Assembly: GCA_017558825.1 (NCBI GenBank)
Contig: JAFYTO010000015.1
Location: 45,711 to 109,710 of the forward strand
From: Clostridia bacterium
GTDB taxonomy: Bacteria; Bacillota; Clostridia; Christensenellales; Borkfalkiaceae
Direction: 5' to 3'
Length of the DNA: 64,000 nucleotides
Shown in pieces: positions 1 through 8,655 of the stretch (within the stretch, counting starts at the first letter, position 1; each line of letters begins with the position of its first letter). A program made the translations under genes and the position numbers. The notes beneath the pieces were generated by a model. It had not been told where the DNA came from, ran no database searches, and worked only from the letters and a program-made list of their open reading frames with translations.

Positions 1-2
1 AA

Positions 3-692
3 GAAGTTCTTTTAAACTTTAAAGAAGTGTTCTTTGTTATTATTCCCGAACTTAAAAAATGCGATAGGTTTTTGCAAAAAAGCAAATATCACGCCTATGA
101 CGTTTATACTCATACCGTAAAAAGCGTTGCGCTATCTCAAAACGATTTAACGGTTAGATTAGCTTTGCTTTTTCACGATATTGAAAAACCTAATTGTTTT
201 AGCATTTCTAGTGACGGTGCAGGGCATTTCTACGGTCACCAAGTTAAAAGTAGTAAAACAGCCGAGCTTATTTTAAAGCGTTTTAAAGCAGATAATAAAA
301 CTACTAATTTGGTTACCAAGCTAATTTATTTGCACGATACTAGAACGGAACTTTCACGCGCTCAAATCAAAAGGCAAATGGCAAAGTATGGCAGTGAATT
401 TTTAGCGTATTTGACGCTTGTTAGAATTGGCGATGCCTTAGCGCATGCCGAGCCGTATATTGAGGGCAGAGTAAAAAGTGCAACCAAGTATTTTATGCAA
501 GTAGACGATATTTTAAAAAAAGGCGAATGCTACACTTTAAAGCAGCTTGAAGTTAATGGGCAAGACGTAAAGAATTTGGGATATAAAGGCGAGCAAATTA
601 GTCAAAAATTAAATTATTTGCTTGATGCGGTTATTGACGGAAAGGTTGAAAATAGCAAGGCAAAACTATTGGAGTATCTTAATGCAAAATGA
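3..692 (+). CDS. cca: CCA tRNA nucleotidyltransferase, C-terminal part (5' end outside window)
   Basis: The frame is open from the first bases of the window, so this is the 3' part of a longer gene. What remains (about 229 residues) is the RNA-binding and HD-domain end of the class II tRNA nucleotidyltransferase family, which adds the CCA end to tRNA. Visible features are the family-like string around VIIPELKKCDRF, a YHAYDVYTHT segment, and the HD signature LLFHDIEKP followed by FYGHQ, which would coordinate a metal. The catalytic nucleotidyltransferase head is not in view, so a stand-alone HD phosphohydrolase cannot be fully excluded. The end overlaps the uvrC start by 11 bases, implying co-transcription. 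Confidence 0.7.
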   Translation, partial: EVLLNFKEVFFVIIPELKKCDRFLQKSKYHAYDVYTHTVKSVALSQNDLTVRLALLFHDIEKPNCFSISSDGAGHFYGHQVKSSKTAELILKRFKADNKTTNLVTKLIYLHDTRTELSRAQIKRQMAKYGSEFLAYLTLVRIGDALAHAEPYIEGRVKSATKYFMQVDDILKKGECYTLKQLEVNGQDVKNLGYKGEQISQKLNYLLDAVIDGKVENSKAKLLEYLNAK

Positions 693-2490
693 TATTTTAA
701 AGCAAAAAATAGCGCTTTTACCTAAAGAACCTGGCGTTTATGTAATGCTAGATAAAGATGAAAAGGTCATTTATGTAGGTAAAGCTAAAGTGCTTAAAAA
801 TAGAGTTACGCAATATTTTCAAAATAGTTATAAAACTCAAAAAGTTATGGCTATGGTAAAAAATATTGAAGACTTTTATTATATTTTAACAAGCACTGAA
901 ACTGACGCGCTTTCGCTTGAAAACAATTTAATAAAAAAATACAAGCCAAAGTATAATATTTTGCTTAAAGATGATAAAAGTTACCCGTATATTAGGGTTA
1001 ATTTAAAGGAAGATTATCCGCGTTTTTCCATTGTAAGAAAAGTAAAAAAAGACGGTGCTAAATATTTTGGCCCGTTTATGCTTGGCGTTAAAGCAAGCGA
1101 CATTTTAGCAATTGCAATCGAGGCTTATAAACTTAGGCCTTGCGCTCATAAATTTAATAAAACCAAACAAAAAAAAGAGTGTTTAAATTATCATTTAGGC
1201 TTGTGCTTAGCCCCTTGCGCTAAAAAGTGTAGCCATAGCGAGTATTTAAAAAACGTAAAGGGAGCTATTGAGTTTCTAAACGGAGATATTGAAACGGCAG
1301 AAGAAATTTTAACCAATAAAATGATGCTTTTTGCTGAAAATCAAGAGTTTGAAAAGGCTACGGTTTGCCGTGACCGCTTAAAGATGATTGAAAATTTAAA
1401 AAATAAAAAAATCACTTCTTTAAGTAGGTTGCTTACTTGTGACGTTTTAGCCGTTGCTAGTGATGGAATTTACGCTTCCGTAAACCTTTTATTTATTCGT
1501 AACGGAAGAACTACCGCAGTTAAAAATTTTACTGCCGAAACTCTTTCTCAGGGCGATAGTGACAAGGTTGAAGAGTTTATAAACCGCTTTTATAGTGATA
1601 ATAATGATATTCCTGACGAACTCATTATTGAAAATTGTGGTGTAGACACAGTTCTTTTAAGTAATTACTTGTCTAATAAAAAAGGCAAAAAGGTGAGCGT
1701 AATTACACCAGAAAAGGGTGTCAAACGCCAACTTTTAGATTTGGCTAATAAAAATGCTCAAGATTATTTAGATAGGCAAATAGATAAGGTTAAACATAAA
1801 GACGATATGACCATAATTGCCTCAGAGCGCTTAAAAGAGATATTAAATTTAAAAAATTACCCTAAACGCATAGAGTGTTTTGATATTTCGCACATAAGCG
1901 GTGTTGATAAAGTAGGCTCTATGGTGGTATTTATTGACGGCGTTCCGTCTAAAGACGATTATAGGCGTTTTAAAATAAAAACGGTTGAAGGCAATGATGA
2001 CTATGCTTGCATGCGTGAAGTTTTAAAACGTAGGCTAGAAAGGCTTAAAGATGGCGATGAAAAATTTGCAATGCCAGATTTAGTTGTTATTGACGGTGGT
2101 AAAGGGCAACTTAGTGCCGTAAAAGAACTATTTATGGAATATGCGCCTAACGTTGATTTAATTTCACTTGCGGAAAGGCTTGAAGAAATTTTTACCGTTG
2201 ACGGTAAAAATTCTATAATACTTCCTAAAACCGATTATTGTTTAAAAATGTTACAGCGTTTGCGTGATGAAGCTCACCGCTTTGCTATAACGTTTAATAG
2301 AAATTTAAGAAACAAGCACTCGCTTAATTCTACGCTTTTAAAAATTGACGGCATAGGCAAGGAAAAGCGAAACGCATTAATGAATAAATTTAAAGATTTG
2401 CCGTCAATAGCAAGCGCTAGCATTGAAGAAATTGCTAAAACGCAAGGTATAGGAATTAAATTAGCAACTAAAATAAAGGAGAACTTATAG
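682..2490 (+). CDS. uvrC: Excinuclease ABC subunit C
   Basis: UvrC makes the two incisions around DNA lesions in nucleotide excision repair, acting with UvrA and UvrB. The 602-residue length is typical. An N-terminal GIY-YIG nuclease domain is visible (PGVYVMLDKDEKVIYVGKA, about residues 16-35), then a UVR motif region (EFEKATVCRDRLKMIENL), then the RNase H-like C-terminal nuclease (ECFDISHISG and VVIDGGKGQL), and a terminal helix-hairpin-helix (KIDGIGKEKRNALM). The ATG at 682 is preferred over an upstream in-frame ATG at 622 because a GGAG at 671-674 precedes it and homologous sequence begins here. hprK follows with no gap. Confidence 0.96.
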   Translation: MQNDILKQKIALLPKEPGVYVMLDKDEKVIYVGKAKVLKNRVTQYFQNSYKTQKVMAMVKNIEDFYYILTSTETDALSLENNLIKKYKPKYNILLKDDKSYPYIRVNLKEDYPRFSIVRKVKKDGAKYFGPFMLGVKASDILAIAIEAYKLRPCAHKFNKTKQKKECLNYHLGLCLAPCAKKCSHSEYLKNVKGAIEFLNGDIETAEEILTNKMMLFAENQEFEKATVCRDRLKMIENLKNKKITSLSRLLTCDVLAVASDGIYASVNLLFIRNGRTTAVKNFTAETLSQGDSDKVEEFINRFYSDNNDIPDELIIENCGVDTVLLSNYLSNKKGKKVSVITPEKGVKRQLLDLANKNAQDYLDRQIDKVKHKDDMTIIASERLKEILNLKNYPKRIECFDISHISGVDKVGSMVVFIDGVPSKDDYRRFKIKTVEGNDDYACMREVLKRRLERLKDGDEKFAMPDLVVIDGGKGQLSAVKELFMEYAPNVDLISLAERLEEIFTVDGKNSIILPKTDYCLKMLQRLRDEAHRFAITFNRNLRNKHSLNSTLLKIDGIGKEKRNALMNKFKDLPSIASASIEEIAKTQGIGIKLATKIKENL

Positions 2491-3441
2491 ATGAACGTAA
2501 TTAATACGGAGAAATTTGACCTTAATTTACACAGTGAGACCGTTTCTGTTAAAAGCTTTGCAGAATCGCTCAGTTTAGAAATTGCTTATGAAGGTAGGGG
2601 AGAAATTTCACTCAATTCAATTTGCGTGGCAAGGCCTGGCCTTCAATTGACGGGTTATTTTACTCATTTTAGCCATAACAGAGTTCAAGTTATAGGCAGG
2701 GCGGAGCACGAGTATTTAAAGGCTATGCCAGAGAGCGCAAGGAAAAGAAATTTAAACGAACTTTTTAAAAGAGATATTCCGTGCGTAATTATTGCTAACG
2801 ATTTAGAAGTTCCAGCGCCTTTATTAAAATATGCTCAAAAATATAAATGTCCTGTTTTATGCTCAAAGCAAATAAGCGCCGTAATAGTTCACGAACTTAT
2901 AAACTATCAAAGTGAACTTTTATCGCCAACACAAGTTGTTCACGCCGTATTGGTTGAAGTTTTCGGTATAGGTATTTTAATTACAGGCGATGCTGGCATA
3001 GGTAAGAGTGAAACTGCACTTGAACTTATTACACGCGGTCACCGCCTTGTTGCTGACGACTCGGTTGTAGTTAAAAATATAGGCGAAAGTTTAATAGGAA
3101 AATCTCCAGCCAATATACAGTTTTTCTTAGAAGTAAGGGGCTTAGGCATTATTAACGTTCAAAAGACGTATGGTCCAGGCTCGGTAAGACTTTCAAAAAC
3201 AGTAGATATGGTAGTAGAACTAGTAGATTGGGACAAATCGCGTGATTATAATCGTTTAGGAACTAAACAATACGAGGAAATTTTGGGTATTCAACTTCCT
3301 AAAATTACCATGCCTGTTAAACCGGGTAGAAATATTCCAGTTATTATTGAAACGGCTGCAAGAAAATATCGCTTAGACCAATCTGGTTACGATGCTACTG
3401 CCGAACTTATTTCAAAGGTATTTCCAAACGAAAAAAAGTAA
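2491..3441 (+). CDS. hprK: HPr kinase/phosphorylase
   Basis: This bifunctional enzyme phosphorylates and dephosphorylates Ser46 of HPr and so drives CcpA-dependent carbon catabolite repression. The 316-residue length is normal. The P-loop GDAGIGKS is at residues 166-173, after the conserved HAVLVEVFGIG stretch, and the family signature EVRGLGIINV follows about 45 residues later. The start codon directly abuts the uvrC stop and has an AAGGAG site about 9 bases upstream, so it belongs to the same transcript. Its presence points to a PTS/HPr regulatory circuit typical of Bacillota. Confidence 0.96.
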   Translation: MNVINTEKFDLNLHSETVSVKSFAESLSLEIAYEGRGEISLNSICVARPGLQLTGYFTHFSHNRVQVIGRAEHEYLKAMPESARKRNLNELFKRDIPCVIIANDLEVPAPLLKYAQKYKCPVLCSKQISAVIVHELINYQSELLSPTQVVHAVLVEVFGIGILITGDAGIGKSETALELITRGHRLVADDSVVVKNIGESLIGKSPANIQFFLEVRGLGIINVQKTYGPGSVRLSKTVDMVVELVDWDKSRDYNRLGTKQYEEILGIQLPKITMPVKPGRNIPVIIETAARKYRLDQSGYDATAELISKVFPNEKK

Positions 3442-3753
3442 TTAAATAAAAGCAGAAACTACAAAGCCAAAATTGTTTATAAATGCTAAAATTATAAGGT
3501 AAATGTTTAAAACTATTAATATTGGCATTAAAACCATTAAAGGCAAGTTTTGCAAGCGGAAAGACAGGGCAAACATGGCAACGTAAACGCCAAGCGCCCC
3601 TCCTAAAAGGCCAGATATAAAAAGTTTTGAATCTCTAACACTACTTTTTAAATGCTCTTCCATTTGCTTTTTTTGTGTTAAAACTAGCATGTAAGAGTAA
3701 ACGTTTATTGCTATTACGTAAGTAACTAGCGCAATTCTTAAAAAAATTAACAT
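3442..3753 (-). CDS. Small DUF1294-like membrane protein
   Basis: This is a 103-residue hydrophobic protein with three or four predicted membrane segments (about residues 2-22, 45-65, 70-95). The layout, with a first helix, a charged loop QKKQMEEHL, then LLGGALGVYVAMF, resembles DUF1294 (YdzA-like) proteins. The HKT-type signature normally found after the glycine-rich helix is absent, so it is a divergent member. Its stop abuts the hprK stop (convergent), and its start lies only 30 bases from the start of the divergent YgiQ gene. Function is unknown. Confidence 0.6.
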   Translation of the reverse strand: MLIFLRIALVTYVIAINVYSYMLVLTQKKQMEEHLKSSVRDSKLFISGLLGGALGVYVAMFALSFRLQNLPLMVLMPILIVLNIYLIILAFINNFGFVVSAFI

Positions 3754-3767
3754 ACTGTAAGTATGTT
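3749..3767. repeat. 8-bp perfect inverted repeat between divergent genes
   Basis: AACATACT and AGTATGTT flank a 3-base centre. The repeat covers the start codon of the DUF1294-like gene and lies just upstream of the YgiQ start. It is either an operator shared by the two genes or a chance palindrome in A/T-rich DNA. Confidence 0.35.
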
Positions 3768-3783
3768 TAAAAGTTAAAAAATT

Positions 3784-5670
3784 ATGTTTTTACCTATTTC
3801 TAAAAAAGAAACGGGCGACCAGGTATTAGACTTTGTTTTAATATCTTGTGACGCATACGTTGACCATCCAACTTACGGCCACGCGGTAATTTCACGCCTT
3901 ATAGAAAGCGAGGGGTTTTCAATAGGAATTATTCCTCAACCCCTAAAAGATGAAGACTACCGCGCTTTTCCTGAGCCAAAATACGCATATTTAGTTAGTG
4001 GCGGTGTAGTTGACAGTATGGTAAATAATTATACGGTTGCAAAAAAAAGGCGTGATGAGGACGTGTATTCGCCAAAAAGCAAAGAGGGAAAACGCCCAGA
4101 CAGGCAAGTAACAGTATACTCTCAAACGCTTAAAAGATTGTTTCCAGATAGTTTTGTTATTATTGGCGGTATTGAAGCTTCGCTTCGCCGTTTTTCTCAT
4201 TACGATTATTGGGCTGATAAAGTAATGCCGTCTATTTTAACTGATAGCGGTGCGGATATGCTAATATATGGTATGGGCGAAAACGCTTTTTGGGATATTT
4301 GTAAACTGTTAAAAAAAGGTATTCCTATATCTAAAATTAAAGATGTTAACGGTACTTGTATTGCTTATTCAAGTGAAAAAGAAAGTGAGTTTATTAAAAA
4401 GGGCTACGTTAAACTTCCGTCTTATAGCGACATTTTAAGTGACAAAATCAATTACGCAAAATCGTTTAAAGAAGAGAGCCGTAATACTGATGCAAGAAAC
4501 GCAAGCGTTTTATTCCAACTACAAAACAATGGGCAAATAGTGCTTCAAAACAAACCTGCATTTCCTTTAACGCAAAGCCAAATGGACAAAGTGTATTCCT
4601 TTAACTATATGCGCACCTATCACCCAAGTTACGAAAGCGAGGGTGGAATAAGGTCCATTAGTGAAGTAAAATTTTCAGTAACTAGCCATCGTGGTTGTTT
4701 TGGAAGTTGTTCTTTTTGCGCAATAAACTATCATCAAGGTAGAGCAATACAAACGCGCAGTGATGAAAGTATTTTAAATGAAATAGAACTTTTAACAAAA
4801 GACGCAGATTTTAAAGGTTATATACACGACCTTTCTGGTCCGTCCGCAAACTTTAGAAAGCCGTCTTGCAAATACCAAGAAAAGTGCGGTGTATGTAAGG
4901 ATCGTTACTGCATAGGTACAACGCCTTGTAAAAACTTGGAAGTTGACCATTCGGATTTTCTTAATTTATTAAGAAAGGCTAGAGCGATAACGGGTGTTAA
5001 AAAAGTGTTTATAAGAAGTGGCATACGCTACGATTACATAATGTACGATAAAAACACTGCAGTATTAAACGAGCTTGTTAAGCATCATATTAGCGGACAG
5101 CTTAAAGTTGCCCCCGAACATATTGCAGACAACGTTTTAAAAGTGATGAACAAGCCTCCTTTTAAAGTGTATAAAGAGTTTGCAAAGAGATACGAGCAAA
5201 TCAACTTAAAAGAAGGAAAGAAGCAATTTTTAGTACCTTATTTAATATCTTCGCATCCAGGCTGTACTTTAAACGATGCAATTCAACTTACTGAATATTT
5301 AAAAAGCATAAATTATATGCCAATGCAAGTTCAAGATTTTTACCCAACGCCGTCAACGCGTGCAACTTGTATGTACTATACGGGAATTGATCCGGACACG
5401 TTAAAAAGCGTATACGTTCCAACTTCTCCGCTAGAAAAACGTATGCAACGTGCACTTTTACAGTATAGATTGCCAAAAAATAAAGAAACTATTAAAAAGG
5501 CGTACGTTTTAGCTGGGCTTGAAAAACAAGAAAACAAAGCAAGTGTAAAAAAGCTGGCAAAAAAGTCAAAAAATACAAAAGCAAAAGAAGCTCAAAGTTT
5601 TGGCACTTTTAATAAAAAAGGCGTATATCACAACAAATTGTCTCAAAGTGGGCGCAAAAACACAAAATAA
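3784..5670 (+). CDS. YgiQ family radical SAM protein
   Basis: This is a 628-residue protein of the YgiQ (UPF0313) family. The N-terminus (MFLPISKKE, then CDAYVDHPTYGHAVISRLIE) is characteristic of the family and resembles a cobalamin-binding-like fold. The radical SAM iron-sulfur motif CFGSCSFC lies near residue 307, with a further cysteine cluster CKYQEKCGVCKDRYC about 55 residues downstream. The C-terminus is lysine-rich and probably disordered. The family presumably does S-adenosylmethionine radical chemistry, but the substrate is unknown. No convincing Shine-Dalgarno site precedes the start, and a stop codon (TAA) just upstream in frame rules out an earlier start. Confidence 0.9.
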   Translation: MFLPISKKETGDQVLDFVLISCDAYVDHPTYGHAVISRLIESEGFSIGIIPQPLKDEDYRAFPEPKYAYLVSGGVVDSMVNNYTVAKKRRDEDVYSPKSKEGKRPDRQVTVYSQTLKRLFPDSFVIIGGIEASLRRFSHYDYWADKVMPSILTDSGADMLIYGMGENAFWDICKLLKKGIPISKIKDVNGTCIAYSSEKESEFIKKGYVKLPSYSDILSDKINYAKSFKEESRNTDARNASVLFQLQNNGQIVLQNKPAFPLTQSQMDKVYSFNYMRTYHPSYESEGGIRSISEVKFSVTSHRGCFGSCSFCAINYHQGRAIQTRSDESILNEIELLTKDADFKGYIHDLSGPSANFRKPSCKYQEKCGVCKDRYCIGTTPCKNLEVDHSDFLNLLRKARAITGVKKVFIRSGIRYDYIMYDKNTAVLNELVKHHISGQLKVAPEHIADNVLKVMNKPPFKVYKEFAKRYEQINLKEGKKQFLVPYLISSHPGCTLNDAIQLTEYLKSINYMPMQVQDFYPTPSTRATCMYYTGIDPDTLKSVYVPTSPLEKRMQRALLQYRLPKNKETIKKAYVLAGLEKQENKASVKKLAKKSKNTKAKEAQSFGTFNKKGVYHNKLSQSGRKNTK

Positions 5671-5703
5671 TGTGTATTTTTTGTTAAAAAAGTGATTTTA
5701 TGC

Positions 5704-5731
5704 TTGCAAAATTTAATAAATGTGTTAAAAT
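5704..5731 (+). promoter_or_regulatory. Putative SigA promoter for nrdR
   Basis: TTGCAA at 5704-5709 and TAAAAT at 5726-5731 are separated by 16 bases, about 28 bases upstream of the nrdR start. Confidence 0.45.
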
Positions 5732-5758
5732 TAAAAAAAAGGCTTTTGAGGTATATTT

Positions 5759-6211
5759 ATGAAGTGTATGTATTGCGGATGTATAGAAAGCAAGGTTATA
5801 GACTCGCGTTCTACAGACGAAAACACAATGATACGCCGTAGGCGTGAATGTATTAAATGCGGCAGGCGTTTTACTACTTATGAAACTGTTGAAACTACGC
5901 CTATTTTGGTTATTAAAAGCGGTGGCAACCGTGAAGTTTTTGACCCTAGCAAAATTAAAAGCGGTATTATCAAGGCGTGTGAAAAACGCCCAGTTCCAAT
6001 GTTTAAAATTGACAAACTTGTAGAAGACGTTCAAAAACAAGTTTACAATACTTTAGATCAAGAAGTTACTTCAAAAGAAATTGGCGAAATGGTTATGAAC
6101 GGTCTTAAAGAGATTGATGAAGTTGCATACGTTAGGTTTGCTTCGGTATATCGCTCTTTTAAAGACATTTCTACCTTTATGCGTGAACTTGAAAAACTTG
6201 CAAAAGGATAA
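5759..6211 (+). CDS. nrdR: Transcriptional repressor NrdR
   Basis: NrdR senses ATP/dATP and represses ribonucleotide reductase genes. The 150-residue length is typical. The N-terminal zinc ribbon is clear (MKCMYCGC, then [12 protein letters not shown], residues 1-45), followed by an ATP-cone domain ([22 protein letters not shown] onward). No ribonucleotide reductase gene or obvious NrdR box lies in the window, so its targets are elsewhere. The hypothetical anchored protein starts six bases after its stop and is probably co-transcribed. Confidence 0.96.
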   Translation: MKCMYCGCIESKVIDSRSTDENTMIRRRRECIKCGRRFTTYETVETTPILVIKSGGNREVFDPSKIKSGIIKACEKRPVPMFKIDKLVEDVQKQVYNTLDQEVTSKEIGEMVMNGLKEIDEVAYVRFASVYRSFKDISTFMRELEKLAKG

Positions 6212-6216
6212 TTATA

Positions 6217-6969
6217 ATGAGTAGAAGACAAAAAAGAGAATTAGAAAAACAACAACAAGCACAAAAAAAGAAATTTAAATTTACCGGTTTACACATTAGA
6301 ATAATAAGCGTTGTTTTAGCATCTTTAATGTTTTTGGTGTCAGTAGGATTTTTTATAGATTCTTTTGCTCCAGCAAACCCAAAATGTTATCATAGATGGG
6401 TATTGTCTGCTTTTAACGGTTCGTACAACTCTAAAGGAAGCCCAAAAACCTATATGCAGTTTAACACGCTTGCTGTTTCCGAAACGGGAGACCGTGCTAC
6501 TTCATATATTTGGTCTAGAGTAACGGTAACGGAAGGTATGGGTATTAACGAGATTTGGATAAACGTTTCAGACCTTTATGAAGATTCGGTTTCAATTCAA
6601 GTTAGAACTGGTAAAAGTGAAAAAAATACAGACCTTTTAAAAAGATTAACTTTAACTAAAGATGATTTAAAAAAGAGCAAAGACGGCTGGTTTAAAATTT
6701 ACGACCTTGACGATGGTGATAAGGCGCATTCATCAAAAACAAATCAAACTTTCTGTATAGGTTTTGAAGCTGAAATTAGGCTTCGTGAAATAGGCTACGT
6801 TAGCAACGGCGGATATGCTATAAAAGTTGAAGAGTGGGGTACAGCTACTGATGAAAGAGTGCACAATAACGCTTCTTCAAGTGTAGAAAGTGAAGGTTAC
6901 AAAGTTTTTGATGAAAACGATACTTTCCCTTACGCTCCATTAAGTGACGAAGAACAAATGAATCAATAG
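6217..6969 (+). CDS. Hypothetical membrane-anchored extracytoplasmic protein
   Basis: This is a 250-residue protein I do not recognise. It has a very basic, glutamine-rich N-terminus (residues 1-25), one hydrophobic segment (about 28-48, IISVVLASLMFLVSVGFFI), and then a polar region rich in aromatic residues and short beta-like strands, including WINVSDLYEDSVSIQVRTG. The pattern fits a type II membrane anchor with a beta-sandwich-like outer domain, perhaps carbohydrate- or wall-binding. It closes the nrdR transcript, being followed directly by a strong terminator. Confidence 0.6.
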   Translation: MSRRQKRELEKQQQAQKKKFKFTGLHIRIISVVLASLMFLVSVGFFIDSFAPANPKCYHRWVLSAFNGSYNSKGSPKTYMQFNTLAVSETGDRATSYIWSRVTVTEGMGINEIWINVSDLYEDSVSIQVRTGKSEKNTDLLKRLTLTKDDLKKSKDGWFKIYDLDDGDKAHSSKTNQTFCIGFEAEIRLREIGYVSNGGYAIKVEEWGTATDERVHNNASSSVESEGYKVFDENDTFPYAPLSDEEQMNQ

Positions 6970-6971
6970 AC

Positions 6972-7009
6972 AAAAAAGAGTACAAATTTACAAAATGTAC
7001 TCTTTTTTT
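6972..7009 (+). terminator. Rho-independent terminator
   Basis: Stem AAAAGAGTACA / TGTACTCTTTT followed by a T-run, directly after the stop of the anchored protein. Confidence 0.85.
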
Positions 7010-7038
7010 ATTGCATTTTTATTCTAAAATTATGCGTA

Positions 7039-7854
7039 ATGGAAGTGTATGTTGAATACGTTATAATAGACAATTTAATAATAGATTTTTTGCTTTTAAA
7101 ACTATCAACTAAAACTGTGCAAGTGCGCTCTTCATTTTTTAGGATTTTAATTTCAGCAATTTTAGGAACTGTGGTGGCGGTTATAATTCCACTTACAAAA
7201 GTGAGCAATAACTTTCAAGTGTTAATTAAATTATTACTTGCTTTGGCAATGTGTTTAATTAGCGCAAATACCGACAGTTTAAAAAAACACTTTTTTAACG
7301 TGTGCTTTTTTATTTTATATACGTCTTTACTGGGCGGGGCTATTATTGCCTTATTTTATTTGTCGGGCGTAGATTATAACGTGTATTTTACTATTCATTA
7401 TAATTCGTTTGCTCCTATAGGAATAACTATTCTTTTAGTTTACGTTTTTTATTTATTGCTAACAAAACTTATAAAACGCCTTATTACAGTAAAAAACGTC
7501 TATCCTTTTTTTAGAAAATGCGCAGTAGTTGTTGGCGGTAAAAAATTTATTGTAAACGGGTATATTGATAGTGGTAATTTATTATTCGAGCCAAAATATA
7601 ATCTTCCTATAATAGTGGCTTCAAAAAATTTATCAAATAAAATTTTTAATGGTAATCTAGTTGTAAAAAATAACGGCTTAATAAAGTATCAAACTGCTGG
7701 TGGAGAAGGCGTGATGAACGTTTACGTTTTAGATAAACTTTTAATTTACAACGGCGTTAGCGTTAGCACGGTTAAGAACGTGTTAATAGGCAAGAGCGAA
7801 CAAAATTTTTATGGCGGAGAGTGTGACTTGCTTTTGCATCCGTCACTTTTTTAA
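7039..7854 (+). CDS. spoIIGA: Sigma-E processing peptidase SpoIIGA
   Basis: SpoIIGA is the septal-membrane aspartic protease that removes the pro-sequence of pro-SigE in the mother cell. The first about 145 residues contain five hydrophobic helices, starting with the typical VEYVIIDNLIIDFLLLKL. The C-terminal half is a soluble half-aspartyl protease with the motif GYIDSGNLLFEP (catalytic Asp in D-S-G, near residue 178). The 271-residue length is slightly short for the family. It sits 9 bases upstream of sigE, as in other spore formers. The start is the first in-frame ATG; its ribosome-binding site is weak. Confidence 0.9.
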   Translation: MEVYVEYVIIDNLIIDFLLLKLSTKTVQVRSSFFRILISAILGTVVAVIIPLTKVSNNFQVLIKLLLALAMCLISANTDSLKKHFFNVCFFILYTSLLGGAIIALFYLSGVDYNVYFTIHYNSFAPIGITILLVYVFYLLLTKLIKRLITVKNVYPFFRKCAVVVGGKKFIVNGYIDSGNLLFEPKYNLPIIVASKNLSNKIFNGNLVVKNNGLIKYQTAGGEGVMNVYVLDKLLIYNGVSVSTVKNVLIGKSEQNFYGGECDLLLHPSLF

Positions 7855-7863
7855 GGAGAGTTT

Positions 7864-8571
7864 ATGAAATTTATTAATCAAATTAAAAACCTAATAAAAA
7901 CCCTACTTAAAGATAAGAATTGGCTTTATTACTTAAATGGTGGCGAAATCTTGCCAAAGGCATATACTACTAAAGAAGAACAGCAAAAAATAGAAGAGTT
8001 ATTAGGCGGAAAAAGTTCGGTTAAAGGCGAACTTATAGAGCATAATTTGCGTTTGGTTGTGTATATTGCACGCAAATTTGATAATACGGGAGTTGACTTA
8101 GATGATTTAATTTCAGTTGGAACAATTGGTTTAATTAAGGCGGTAAATACGTTTAACTCTAATAAAAACATAAAACTTGCAACGTACGCTTCTAGATGTA
8201 TTGAAAACGAAATTTTAATGCATTTACGCAAAGTTTCTAAATTAAAAGGCGAAGTTTCGCTTGACGAGCCTTTGAACGTTGATTACGAGGGCAACAAACT
8301 TCTTCTTTGCGATATTTTAGGCACTGACCCCGATATGGTATATAAAAAGAGCGAAGAAAGTGCGGAACAAAAAATTTTAAAACAAGCCATAAGCAAATTA
8401 AGCGAGCGAGAAAAGCAAATTATGAATTTACGTTTTGGTTTAGACGGCGAAGAAGAACTTACTCAAAAAGAAGTTGCAGATATGCTTTCTATTTCGCAGT
8501 CATACATATCACGCCTTGAAAAAAAGATTGTTGAAAGGCTTAAAAAAGAGTTTAAAAAATTGGGTATTTAA
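7864..8571 (+). CDS. sigE: RNA polymerase sporulation sigma factor SigE
   Basis: SigE is the early mother-cell sigma factor. The protein is 235 residues with a short N-terminal pro-like extension (basic and hydrophobic, about residues 1-27) of the kind removed by SpoIIGA. Region 2 is visible as [32 protein letters not shown] in segments from about residue 59, and region 4 as [15 protein letters not shown] with the helix-turn-helix [21 protein letters not shown]. An AAGGAG site precedes the start. In Bacillus the sigG gene follows; here it does not, an amidohydrolase with its own promoter follows instead. Confidence 0.93.
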   Translation: MKFINQIKNLIKTLLKDKNWLYYLNGGEILPKAYTTKEEQQKIEELLGGKSSVKGELIEHNLRLVVYIARKFDNTGVDLDDLISVGTIGLIKAVNTFNSNKNIKLATYASRCIENEILMHLRKVSKLKGEVSLDEPLNVDYEGNKLLLCDILGTDPDMVYKKSEESAEQKILKQAISKLSEREKQIMNLRFGLDGEEELTQKEVADMLSISQSYISRLEKKIVERLKKEFKKLGI

Positions 8572-8593
8572 CGTTTTAAAATTATTAAAAGTA

Positions 8594-8622
8594 TTGACTT
8601 ATGTTTAAGGGTGGAATATAAT
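8594..8622 (+). promoter_or_regulatory. SigA promoter for the amidohydrolase gene
   Basis: TTGACT at 8594-8599 and a perfect TATAAT at 8617-8622 with a 17-base spacer, 33 bases upstream of the start codon. Confidence 0.75.
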
Positions 8623-8655
8623 TATTTTACAAAGTAAAAAACGAAGGAATATTTT

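Noticed and set aside
4692..4740. Possible frameshift or split in the YgiQ gene because of the dense cysteine clusters
   Set aside because: One uninterrupted frame covers the full family length with motifs in the right order.
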